Source: Candidatus Woesearchaeota archaeon (GTDB lineage Archaea; Nanobdellota; Nanobdellia; Woesearchaeales; JAHWIC01). Taken from it: a stretch of DNA of 34,949 bases. Positions within the stretch are counted from its first letter, which is position 1. Each line of letters starts with the position of its first letter. The stretch lies in NCBI GenBank assembly GCA_019322805.1, contig JAHWIC010000013.1, forward strand, positions 1 to 34,949, read 5' to 3'. Of the stretch, positions 14,646-20,330 are shown one piece after another. Position numbers and translations under genes: made by a program. A model generated the notes under the pieces. It saw only the letters and a program-made list of their open reading frames with translations, had not been told where the DNA came from and ran no database searches.

Positions 14646-14930
14646 ATGGAAAACACTATAACAAAAGAGAAGCTGGAGAAATACTTTAAGGTCACAGAAG
14701 AAGCTCTTTCTGCTGCAGAGACTTCAGGAAATAAAACTGAGCTGGTTAAAGAAAGGGAAGATATGCTTGATATGATTAAACGCTATATCTCTGATGCAAA
14801 ACACTTTTATGAGAAAAATGATTTTGTAAATGCGTTTGCAGCCTTAAATTATGCACACGGCTGGCTAGATGCTGGCGCAAGGTTAAGGATATTTGATGTG
14901 CATGATAGTAAGTTGTTTACTGTTGACTAG
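14646..14930 (+). CDS. DUF357-family protein
   Basis: A 94-residue all-helical protein matching the archaeal DUF357 family, of unknown function. The signature is the C-terminal half: ISDAKHFYEKNDFVNAFAAL followed by NYAHGWLDAGARL, like a short TPR-type hairpin. The first half is charged and predicted coiled. It follows rpoK by 21 bases and is last in the exosome operon, directly before a palindromic element that could end transcription. Confidence 0.8.
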   Translation: MENTITKEKLEKYFKVTEEALSAAETSGNKTELVKEREDMLDMIKRYISDAKHFYEKNDFVNAFAALNYAHGWLDAGARLRIFDVHDSKLFTVD

Positions 14931-14935
14931 TTCTA

Positions 14936-15057
14936 AGAAAAAATCCAACCACCCACGGCGGGTCGACGGTCAAAGTTCGCTACGCTCACTTTGCCCTACT
15001 CGGCATCCCGTAGGGAGCAACCCCTGCCTCGCCGACCGCTGTGGTTGGATTTTTTCT
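14936..15057. repeat. GC-rich palindromic element A
   Basis: A 122-bp element bounded by a perfect 17-bp inverted repeat (AGAAAAAATCCAACCAC at 14936-14952, complement at 15041-15057). The GC-rich interior extends the stem (GCGG-TCG with CGA-CCGC) and holds two hairpins: CAAAGT/ACTTTG (14971-14993) and CCCTAC/GTAGGG (14994-15015). It contrasts sharply with the AT-rich surroundings. The right arm ends in a T-run, so on the plus strand it may terminate the exosome operon. Read in reverse, it shares GGTCGGC and GGGGTTGC blocks with element B. Confidence 0.75.
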
Positions 15058-15240
15058 AAAAACCAACAACAATGGCGCTGGTCGGCCGGGGGTTGCCCCC
15101 GCGACGTGCGAGTGAGCTCGAGTGGAATGGCGAGCGAGTCTCTCGCGAGCCTCGCAAGTCACAGCGAACTCGCTCACATTCCAGTGGGTGGCCGACGAGG
15201 AGCGAAGCGACGACAGCCGCCATTATTGTTGTTGGTTTTT
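15058..15240. repeat. GC-rich palindromic element B
   Basis: A 183-bp element starting one base after element A, bounded by a 16-bp inverted repeat (AAAAACCAACAACAAT at 15058-15073; complement at 15225-15240) that continues after a 3-base bulge with GGCG/CGCC. Nested inside are GTCGGCC/GGCCGAC (15081-15087 and 15190-15196), a GGGGG-TTG-CCCCC hairpin (15088-15100) and TGGAATG/CATTCCA (15123-15129 and 15177-15183). Short open frames cross it, but they translate the palindromes and look non-coding. Confidence 0.75.
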
Positions 15241-15273
15241 GAATTGTCAAATTGTTCTTGCAATCAACATAAC

Positions 15274-15282
15274 CTTTAAATA
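15274..15282 (+). promoter_or_regulatory. TATA box of the chorismate mutase gene
   Basis: CTTTAAATA centred 35 bases ahead of the ATG at 15313; the predicted start near 15303 leaves a leader of about ten bases. Confidence 0.5.
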
Positions 15283-15312
15283 CTAGCATTTTTCCTAGTT
15301 TACCGTTAGAAA

Positions 15313-15600
15313 ATGAGCGGAAAAGAAAAAGTAGCAGAAATAAGAAAGCACATTGATAGGATAGATAATGTCATAATAAATGCTTTAGCTGAAAGAATGT
15401 CATTAATGCCGGATGTAGCTAAGCACAAGAAAGAGCATAATATTCCAATTACTGACGAAGAAAGAGAGATTGCTATTATGGGCAAATTAAAGAAGATAGC
15501 AGCTGAGCATGGTCTTGATAAGAGCTTTGTTGAAGAGGTTTTCTTGAGTGTTTTTAACGAGTCTAAAAGGATTCAATCCGAGATTATTGAAAAGAAGTAA
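15313..15600 (+). CDS. aroQ: chorismate mutase, AroQ type
   Basis: Converts chorismate to prephenate, the first step toward phenylalanine and tyrosine. The 95-residue protein is the small all-helical AroQ fold: EIRKHIDRIDNVIINALAER forms the long first helix with the catalytic arginine region, followed by MPDVAKHKKEHNIPITDEER and a final helix with VFLSVFNESKRIQSEI. It stands alone with its own promoter; no other shikimate or aromatic genes are visible nearby. Confidence 0.88.
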   Translation: MSGKEKVAEIRKHIDRIDNVIINALAERMSLMPDVAKHKKEHNIPITDEEREIAIMGKLKKIAAEHGLDKSFVEEVFLSVFNESKRIQSEIIEKK

Positions 15601-15655
15601 TTTATTCTTTATAATTAGTTAATTTTTTTAATTTGAGCAGATTATCTCCTTTAAA

Positions 15656-16156
15656 ATGGTAATTGCATTTGATAAAACCTTGGCTGACGCTTTAAGGGAG
15701 ATAGGTTTTAGTGAATCTGAAGGAGTTCATTTAGAAGAGGTAGTTTATGATGGAGAAGTACACTTGAGTGAACTTTCTCCTGAGGAGCAAGAATCTTTAT
15801 TTGCTAGAATAGGCAGAGCCTATGGTGAAGTATTCAACCAAGTCACTCTTTGTGGAAAATCTTGGGACGTTCCACACCTTAGAAATCTTAGTGATTTCAT
15901 CAGTCATATAACGACTAATGTTAGAAAATATAGCCAGTATGGTATTGAATATAGAATTCATTTTTGGCAAGGAGAAAGAGGTTTTGTGGTTGGGATAGAA
16001 CAAAAAGGCAGGGGATTTGAAGCTAAGAGAGTAGATTCAGAAAGAATTGCAAGTAGTTATGGAAATGGTTTTAATTTCTATAGGGCGTGTTCTCCTTATA
16101 TCTTCTTTGATAGCCCCTCTGATGCAAGAATTGTTTATATGCAATGGTCTGGTTAG
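15656..16156 (+). CDS. putative GHKL/HATPase-like protein, 166 residues
   Basis: No family is certain. The C-terminal 100 residues resemble a small GHKL ATPase of the anti-sigma/histidine-kinase type: LSDFISHITTNVRKYSQYG would be the N-box with Asn, VVGIEQKGRGFEAKRV a degenerate DxGxGF loop and SSYGNGFNFYRAC a GxGLxL-like lid, ending in a strand with IVYMQW. Several expected residues differ (Gln for Asp in the second box), so ATP binding may be weak or lost. The N-terminal 60 residues are acidic and helical. There is no strong ribosome-binding site. It overlaps the convergent Cbf5 gene by four bases. Confidence 0.6.
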   Translation: MVIAFDKTLADALREIGFSESEGVHLEEVVYDGEVHLSELSPEEQESLFARIGRAYGEVFNQVTLCGKSWDVPHLRNLSDFISHITTNVRKYSQYGIEYRIHFWQGERGFVVGIEQKGRGFEAKRVDSERIASSYGNGFNFYRACSPYIFFDSPSDARIVYMQWSG

Positions 16157-17130
16157 GGCCTCTTATAAGTCCCTGGCTTCATAAACACCTTATTGATTCT
16201 TACAGCAATACCTTTGTCTTTCCCTAGAATCTTGTTGTAAACTAATTCAGCCCTTCCGACAGCAACTAACTCATTCTTTAGAGTCATTACAGCCACTAGC
16301 TGGTCTTTCTCAATATTCTCTAATCTACTTACACCTGGAATCTTTAAGTCAGAACCGTGGCATAAGCTGTCAACAGTACTGTCAAAAACCCAGATCTTGG
16401 GCAGATGGCTTACAGCAGCTTCCATTGGCTGTATGCAGTGCCTTAGGTATTTCTCATTGTTTTCATTCTTCCAATACCAATACGCATCTTTTAGGTCATG
16501 CAGAGTAACTAAAGAATCTTCATCAAAAGGCCCTGCTTTTGTCCTGCGCAGAGAAGCCATATGAGCTCCACAGCCAAGCTTTTTGCCAATGTCATCGCAA
16601 AGTTTTCTTATGTAAGTTCCAGCTTCACACCCAACCTTGAACAGAACATCTTTTCCATCAATCTCGAGAATATCAATATAATAAACCTCTCTTATTCGTT
16701 CAACCCTTTTAACAGCAGACTTTAGTGGAGGCAGCTGTTTTATCTTTCCAACAAATCCACCGATAACCTTTTTCAGCCTGTCTTCTTTAACATCACCATG
16801 AACATGCATTATGCAAACATATTCTTTTCCAGCTTTAAGCAGGGTTTGAACTATTCTTGTAGCTCTGCCTAGAGCAATAGGCAAAACACCAGTAACATTC
16901 GGGTCTAAAGTGCCTGAATGGCCTGATTTGTTTATTTTTAGGATATCCTGCACAAAAGCGCTTACCTCATGGCTTGTCGGGCCTTCTGGTTTGTCGATGT
17001 TAATAATGCCGTAGTCAATTAACTCTGGAACAGCTCTTTTATCTGGCTCAGAACCTAGTTCTGAATCTGTTTCTGACTCTTTTTTTACAAGAACTTCTCT
17101 CTTTACTTTTTCAAAAGGTGATTTGCTCAT
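16153..17130 (-). CDS. cbf5: tRNA/rRNA pseudouridine synthase Cbf5 (archaeal TruB)
   Basis: Catalytic subunit of H/ACA guide RNPs; also makes pseudouridine 55 in tRNA. The 325 residues include a short charged N-terminal extension (first 35 residues), the TruB core INIDKPEGPTSHEVSAFV, the catalytic aspartate Asp76 in GHSGTLDPNVTGVL, the KSAVKRVERIREVYY segment, GTYIRKLCDDIGKKLGCGAH, and a PUA domain from about residue 250 to the end (KDKGIAVRINKVFMKPGTYK). It follows the L31e gene by 33 bases on the same strand and probably belongs to that ribosome-biogenesis transcript. Partner proteins Nop10, Gar1 and L7Ae are not in the window. Confidence 0.95.
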   Translation of the reverse strand: MSKSPFEKVKREVLVKKESETDSELGSEPDKRAVPELIDYGIINIDKPEGPTSHEVSAFVQDILKINKSGHSGTLDPNVTGVLPIALGRATRIVQTLLKAGKEYVCIMHVHGDVKEDRLKKVIGGFVGKIKQLPPLKSAVKRVERIREVYYIDILEIDGKDVLFKVGCEAGTYIRKLCDDIGKKLGCGAHMASLRRTKAGPFDEDSLVTLHDLKDAYWYWKNENNEKYLRHCIQPMEAAVSHLPKIWVFDSTVDSLCHGSDLKIPGVSRLENIEKDQLVAVMTLKNELVAVGRAELVYNKILGKDKGIAVRINKVFMKPGTYKRP

Positions 17131-17163
17131 ATTAATTAGAAAACGTTATTTAGTAGAAAAAGG

Positions 17164-17733
17164 TTACTGTTTAACAGGCTCTTTAGGCTCTTCCTTCTTA
17201 ACTTCAGGCCTCTTCTCAGCTGGCTTCTCTTCCTTAACTTCTTTTTTCTTCTTTAAAGCTTCTGTTTCTTTGTCAAGCTTGCTCAGGGCTTTCTTTATCT
17301 TTTCTTCACCCTTTTTTACTTCTGCCTTTTCTTCGGTTTTAGCTTCTTTTTTCTTCTCTGCTTTCTCTTCTTTCTTAGCTTCCCCTTCTTTCTTTTCCTC
17401 TGTTTTCTTTTTCTTCTCTTCCTTAGGCTTTTCAACAGGAGCACCAACTAATTCAACAGTAACCATGCCTTTATCATCCTTAGAGCAATTAACCTTAACC
17501 TTATGAGGAGGATTCTGGATTCCATGCTTCCATAATTCCTTGTTAATGTATTTGCCAAGCTTAACTGTTTCAGCCTTCATATGTTTAGCAGCAAACTCTT
17601 TAACAGCCTTAACTGCCTTGTTTGTTCGTTTCCACTTTGGCGCTTTAAGCCACTCCTTTCTAAGTGGAACTACATAGACTCTTTCAAGGACAACTTTCTT
17701 CTCTTCTTTTTTCTTCTTTTTCTCTTCAGCCAT
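17164..17733 (-). CDS. rpl31e: 50S ribosomal protein L31e with long Lys/Glu tail
   Basis: The ribosomal domain occupies about residues 14-101: LERVYVVPLRKEWLKAPKWK, then KAVKAVKEFAAKHMKAETV and LGKYINKELWKHGIQNPPHK. A short KKKKKEEKK stretch precedes it. Residues 102-189 form a low-complexity tail of K, E, A and P that roughly doubles the usual archaeal length. The tail is probably disordered; its reading frame is open and free of stops, so it is real coding sequence. The gene is downstream of L39e with a 128-base hairpin-bearing gap. Confidence 0.93.
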   Translation of the reverse strand: MAEEKKKKKEEKKVVLERVYVVPLRKEWLKAPKWKRTNKAVKAVKEFAAKHMKAETVKLGKYINKELWKHGIQNPPHKVKVNCSKDDKGMVTVELVGAPVEKPKEEKKKKTEEKKEGEAKKEEKAEKKKEAKTEEKAEVKKGEEKIKKALSKLDKETEALKKKKEVKEEKPAEKRPEVKKEEPKEPVKQ

Positions 17734-17789
17734 TTTTTATCTCGTGATTGTTAAGCGTGATTCTTAGCCCCTGGGTGGGACAGTGATAT

Positions 17790-17809
17790 TAAATTTGCAA
17801 GCAAATTTA
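17790..17809. repeat. 9-bp perfect inverted repeat upstream of L31e
   Basis: TAAATTTGC (17790-17798) and GCAAATTTA (17801-17809) around two bases, in the 128-base gap between L39e and L31e. Possible leader hairpin for L31e on the minus strand. Confidence 0.6.
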
Positions 17810-17847
17810 TGGCTTGCCTATGTTTATTTAGTAGTGGGGAGGTCTAT

Positions 17848-17862
17848 GTTGGCGAAGCCAAC
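17848..17862 (-). repeat. 6-bp hairpin overlapping the L39e stop
   Basis: On the minus strand GTTGGC-TTC-GCCAAC begins in the TAG stop of L39e. It lacks a T-run and is more likely an RNA-stability or processing element than a terminator. Confidence 0.55.
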
Positions 17863-18035
17863 TACGCTTTCGACTTAGTCCTCCTCCAGCTTCTCTTAAG
17901 GCTTGTATGCCTTCCAGGATGAACTCTGCGACCTTTGCCGTATTTCTTGAATACAGTCCAAAAAGGAGCCCATCTGGTATGGCTATGCACCTTAGTTAAC
18001 CTTTTCTTCCTGCTTGGATGTTTGTAACGTGCCAT
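17862..18035 (-). CDS. rpl39e: 50S ribosomal protein L39e
   Basis: A 57-residue, highly basic ribosomal protein that lines the polypeptide exit tunnel. Translation from the ATG at 18035 gives MARYKHPSRKKRLTKVHSHT, then RWAPFWTVFKKYGKGRR and the diagnostic C-terminal RSWRRTKSKA; the W-RRTK ending is typical of L39e. It is slightly longer than the usual 50-51 residues. It lies one base after the PDCD5 stop and upstream of L31e, the standard archaeal order (S19e, PDCD5, L39e, L31e). Confidence 0.92.
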   Translation of the reverse strand: MARYKHPSRKKRLTKVHSHTRWAPFWTVFKKYGKGRRVHPGRHTSLKRSWRRTKSKA

Positions 18036-18036
18036 T

Positions 18037-18372
18037 TTATCTGCGTTTTATCGTGAAATCCTTTTTCTTTGACTCCATCTGCTTTAACAATTCCTTTAAT
18101 TGATCATCAGTTACTTTTTGGGTTATCTTGCCTGACTGCATTAGTTGTCCGAGCACAACCAAAACCTGGACAGCCTTTTCAGGGTGCGCTGCCTTAAGGT
18201 TTCCATAACGCTGCAAAGCCTCTTTTGTGAAAAACTGCTTTACAGCAGCTTCAAGCTGCTGAATCTGCTGCTGGAGTTGGGCTTCTTCCTGAGCTTGCTG
18301 CTGCATGGCTTGCTGCTGTTTTTGCTGCAATTCCTGCAGTTTTTTCTTTTTCAGCTCTTCAAGCTCATCCAT
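18037..18372 (-). CDS. PDCD5-family DNA-binding protein
   Basis: Archaeal homologue of human PDCD5/TFAR19, a three-helix-bundle protein reported to bind double-stranded DNA. The 111-residue chain starts with a charged helix (MDELEELKKKKLQELQQKQQ), a glutamine-rich stretch, then the conserved core LEAAVKQFFTKEALQRYGNL and VLVVLGQLMQSGKITQKVTD, ending KKKDFTIKRR. It sits two bases after S19e in an operon of ribosomal proteins, a conserved neighbourhood that suggests a link to translation. Confidence 0.93.
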   Translation of the reverse strand: MDELEELKKKKLQELQQKQQQAMQQQAQEEAQLQQQIQQLEAAVKQFFTKEALQRYGNLKAAHPEKAVQVLVVLGQLMQSGKITQKVTDDQLKELLKQMESKKKDFTIKRR

Positions 18373-18374
18373 TT

Positions 18375-19028
18375 TTACTTTGCTTCTTCAGGCTTAGCTT
18401 CCTCTTTTTCAGGACCTTCTTTTTGTTCAGTTTTTTCCTCTTCTGCCGGCTTTGGTTTAGCCTCTTGTTTTGGTTTTTCTTCTTTATGCTTCTCTTTTGT
18501 CTCTTTAACTTCAGTGGCTGGTTTAGCTTCAGCCTTAGGAGCTTGCTTAGCTTTAGGCTTAGCCTCAGGTTTTGGCTTCTCTTCAGCCTTAACCTCTTTT
18601 TTAGGGCCTTTTAGTTTAGTAGCAATCTTATCCAAAAACTTCTTGCCTTTTGGAGTTATGATCCTGCCTTTGTGAATGCCTATCTTGCCCTGCCTTAGGA
18701 ATTCAGCTTTTTCAAGCTGCTGAAGAATCTTCCTGATAACATTGCCGGAGCCTTTGTAGAAATGCTCTGCTTTAGCACCGCGGTTCTTTTTGCTGCCGTA
18801 CATGCCTCTAAGCTTAGAGACACCGATTGGACCAAACCTGTAAACCTTTCTAAGAACAGCTGCAGCCCTGACATACCACCAGTCATTCCTGGCAGGAGGC
18901 CTTTCCTTAGAATGTCCTGTCTTAATAAATAAGGCCCATGCTGGCGGCTTTATAGCTTCTATTTTCTGAAGCTCTTTAGCAGCTTCTTCTACAAGTTCAG
19001 TTGCATCAATATCATATATTATTGCCAT
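18375..19028 (-). CDS. rps19e: 30S ribosomal protein S19e with long Lys/Glu/Ala tail
   Basis: Small-subunit protein required for head maturation of the 30S/40S particle. Residues 1-145 are the S19e winged-helix domain: IYDIDATELVEEAAKELQKI, PPARNDWWYVRAAAVLRKVY, GPIGVSKLRGMYGSKKNRGA and GRIITPKGKKFLDKIA. Residues 146-217 are a repetitive K/E/A/P tail, similar in composition to the L31e tail. An AAGGTG site precedes the ATG. It is first in the S19e-PDCD5-L39e-L31e(-Cbf5) group and has a leader of about 55 bases with two hairpins. Confidence 0.94.
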   Translation of the reverse strand: MAIIYDIDATELVEEAAKELQKIEAIKPPAWALFIKTGHSKERPPARNDWWYVRAAAVLRKVYRFGPIGVSKLRGMYGSKKNRGAKAEHFYKGSGNVIRKILQQLEKAEFLRQGKIGIHKGRIITPKGKKFLDKIATKLKGPKKEVKAEEKPKPEAKPKAKQAPKAEAKPATEVKETKEKHKEEKPKQEAKPKPAEEEKTEQKEGPEKEEAKPEEAK

Positions 19029-19043
19029 TTAATTAACACCTTC

Positions 19044-19082
19044 ATGCCTTGCGGCATTAGAGCGGTTAATTTGCGTTAACCG
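19044..19082 (-). promoter_or_regulatory. two-hairpin leader of the S19e operon
   Basis: In the predicted 5' leader, CGGTTAA (19063-19069) pairs with TTAACCG (19076-19082), and ATGCC (19044-19048) with GGCAT (19053-19057). The second lies just ahead of the AAGGTG ribosome-binding site. The arrangement resembles ribosomal-protein leaders that are bound by their own product. Confidence 0.45.
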
Positions 19083-19103
19083 GGAGATTAGGAAATATGA
19101 TTG

Positions 19104-19113
19104 CTTTAAAAAG
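19104..19113 (-). promoter_or_regulatory. TATA box of the S19e operon
   Basis: CTTTTTAAAG on the minus strand; initiation about 25 bases downstream, near 19083, would include both leader hairpins. Confidence 0.45.
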
Positions 19114-19238
19114 ATTTCTATTGGAAAAGTAATTCCTTACAATAACCTGTGTCTGCGCCCGATTTAGCGTGGATTTGGATTGAATCTCTTCTGTTTGCAG
19201 AATATTTTTATTATTTTACAGTAGTTAAAAAGAAAACA

Positions 19239-19247
19239 TTTAAATAG
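19239..19247 (+). promoter_or_regulatory. TATA box of the 298-residue gene
   Basis: TTTAAATAG centred 28 bases ahead of the ATG at 19271, with no ribosome-binding site: probably a leaderless transcript. Confidence 0.5.
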
Positions 19248-19270
19248 TTCTGTCAATAATCGTATTTAAT

Positions 19271-20167
19271 ATGGACTCTTTAATTGATGTCATGCAGAGA
19301 ATTGAACTATTGGGCGTAGATTTGTCCATGGAAAAGGTTATTCAAGAAGCAGATGGGCATTATGAAACAATAGAAGATTGTACTAGGTACCATGAACAGG
19401 AGACTGTAGAGGCTGAGGTATGGGTTGAGGATCAGCCTAGAATAACTGAACCAGATATTGAGAGAGGAGAAGCAGCAAGGGCTGAATTAAAAAAGATTTT
19501 CGAATCTTCAGAATGGTCTTGTGCAAGATATGCAGCTGGATGCCTTTTGGGTATAGGTAATGAACTGGAGCAACAAGCTGGTTCATGGTTAAATGAATTA
19601 GAGAATAGATTATCCGCTGCTACTAATCCAGAAGAGAGGTATAATGTAGAAGAAGACCTAGGAGGGTTTTATGAAACCAGAGCAGCCAAATTTTGGCATG
19701 ATTCATATGATATACAAGCACGTGCTAGTGGAGTTAGGAGAAGAGCCGGGAAATTGCTAGGCATAGATGAAGCTGATATCCTTGGCCATGAATTATTAAT
19801 TGATAAACGTTTAGGTCAAACCTTCGAGGAAGGGCAAGTGCAGAGGGTCTATGATTCTGCACAAGTCCCTAAATATAGAGAACTAGCTTCAGAGCTGTTA
19901 GGCATAAAAAAGGGGGATTATTTAGCCCGTGAGTTACATCTCGGTGAAAAATTAGAACCAGCTAAACTAAAACAAGTATACGACTCCGCAACAAATTCTC
20001 AAGACAGGAGATTAGCTGCGGAATTATTGGGTTACTCTAGGGTAAGATTTTTGGCTCATGAACATCCAATTACGACTTTAGCTGTGGTCGGAACTTTAAG
20101 CGCGATTGGTATTGCAGGGGTAGCTTTCAGTTTGGGGTATATAGTAGGTGAATGCTTATTTAAATAA
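19271..20167 (+). CDS. tail-anchored helical-repeat protein, 298 residues
   Basis: Not recognised. It is acidic and mostly helical, with a repeated unit of roughly 43-46 residues in the second half: RRAGKLLGIDEADILGHELL, RELASELLGIKKGDYLAREL and RRLAAELLGYSRVRFLAHEH begin successive copies, and VQRVYDSAQ and LKQVYDSAT mark the second helix of the first two. An earlier, weaker copy is ARYAAGCLLGIGNELEQQAG. This suggests a HEAT- or TPR-like solenoid. One hydrophobic segment (about residues 267-294, AVVGTLSAIGIAGVAFSLGY) lies at the extreme C-terminus, so the protein is probably tail-anchored with its repeats in the cytoplasm, as a scaffold or adaptor. Monocistronic. Confidence 0.75.
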   Translation: MDSLIDVMQRIELLGVDLSMEKVIQEADGHYETIEDCTRYHEQETVEAEVWVEDQPRITEPDIERGEAARAELKKIFESSEWSCARYAAGCLLGIGNELEQQAGSWLNELENRLSAATNPEERYNVEEDLGGFYETRAAKFWHDSYDIQARASGVRRRAGKLLGIDEADILGHELLIDKRLGQTFEEGQVQRVYDSAQVPKYRELASELLGIKKGDYLARELHLGEKLEPAKLKQVYDSATNSQDRRLAAELLGYSRVRFLAHEHPITTLAVVGTLSAIGIAGVAFSLGYIVGECLFK

Positions 20168-20200
20168 AATTTTTTCTAAAAAATGGCCTTAGGGCAAATT

Positions 20201-20269
20201 GAATATAATGCTTTCTATACAAAAAACCCAGAATTTTGAGGATAGAAAGAATTATATTCCCAAATTCTG
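20201..20269. repeat. 18-bp inverted repeat with a possible pseudoknot
   Basis: GAATATAATGCTTTCTAT (20201-20218) pairs with 20242-20259 at 17 of 18 positions around a 23-base loop. CAGAATTT in the loop (20229-20236) is complementary to AAATTCTG just downstream (20262-20269). It lies between the 298-residue gene and the helicase gene and could be a terminator, a small RNA or a protein-binding site. Confidence 0.6.
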
Positions 20270-20292
20270 AAGTCTACAACATGAAATATCAA

Positions 20293-20303
20293 CCTTTTTA
20301 AAC
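20293..20303 (+). promoter_or_regulatory. TATA-like box of the helicase gene
   Basis: CTTTTTAAACC lies about 33 bases before the ATG at 20331, implying a leader of a few bases at most. Confidence 0.4.
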
Positions 20304-20330
20304 CAATTCTTTATCCCAATACTTACTAAA

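Noticed and set aside
14893..15289. Several open frames on both strands across the palindromic elements
   Set aside because: They translate the inverted repeats and GC-rich hairpins, have arginine/serine-rich low-information sequence, overlap each other on both strands and lack start signals.
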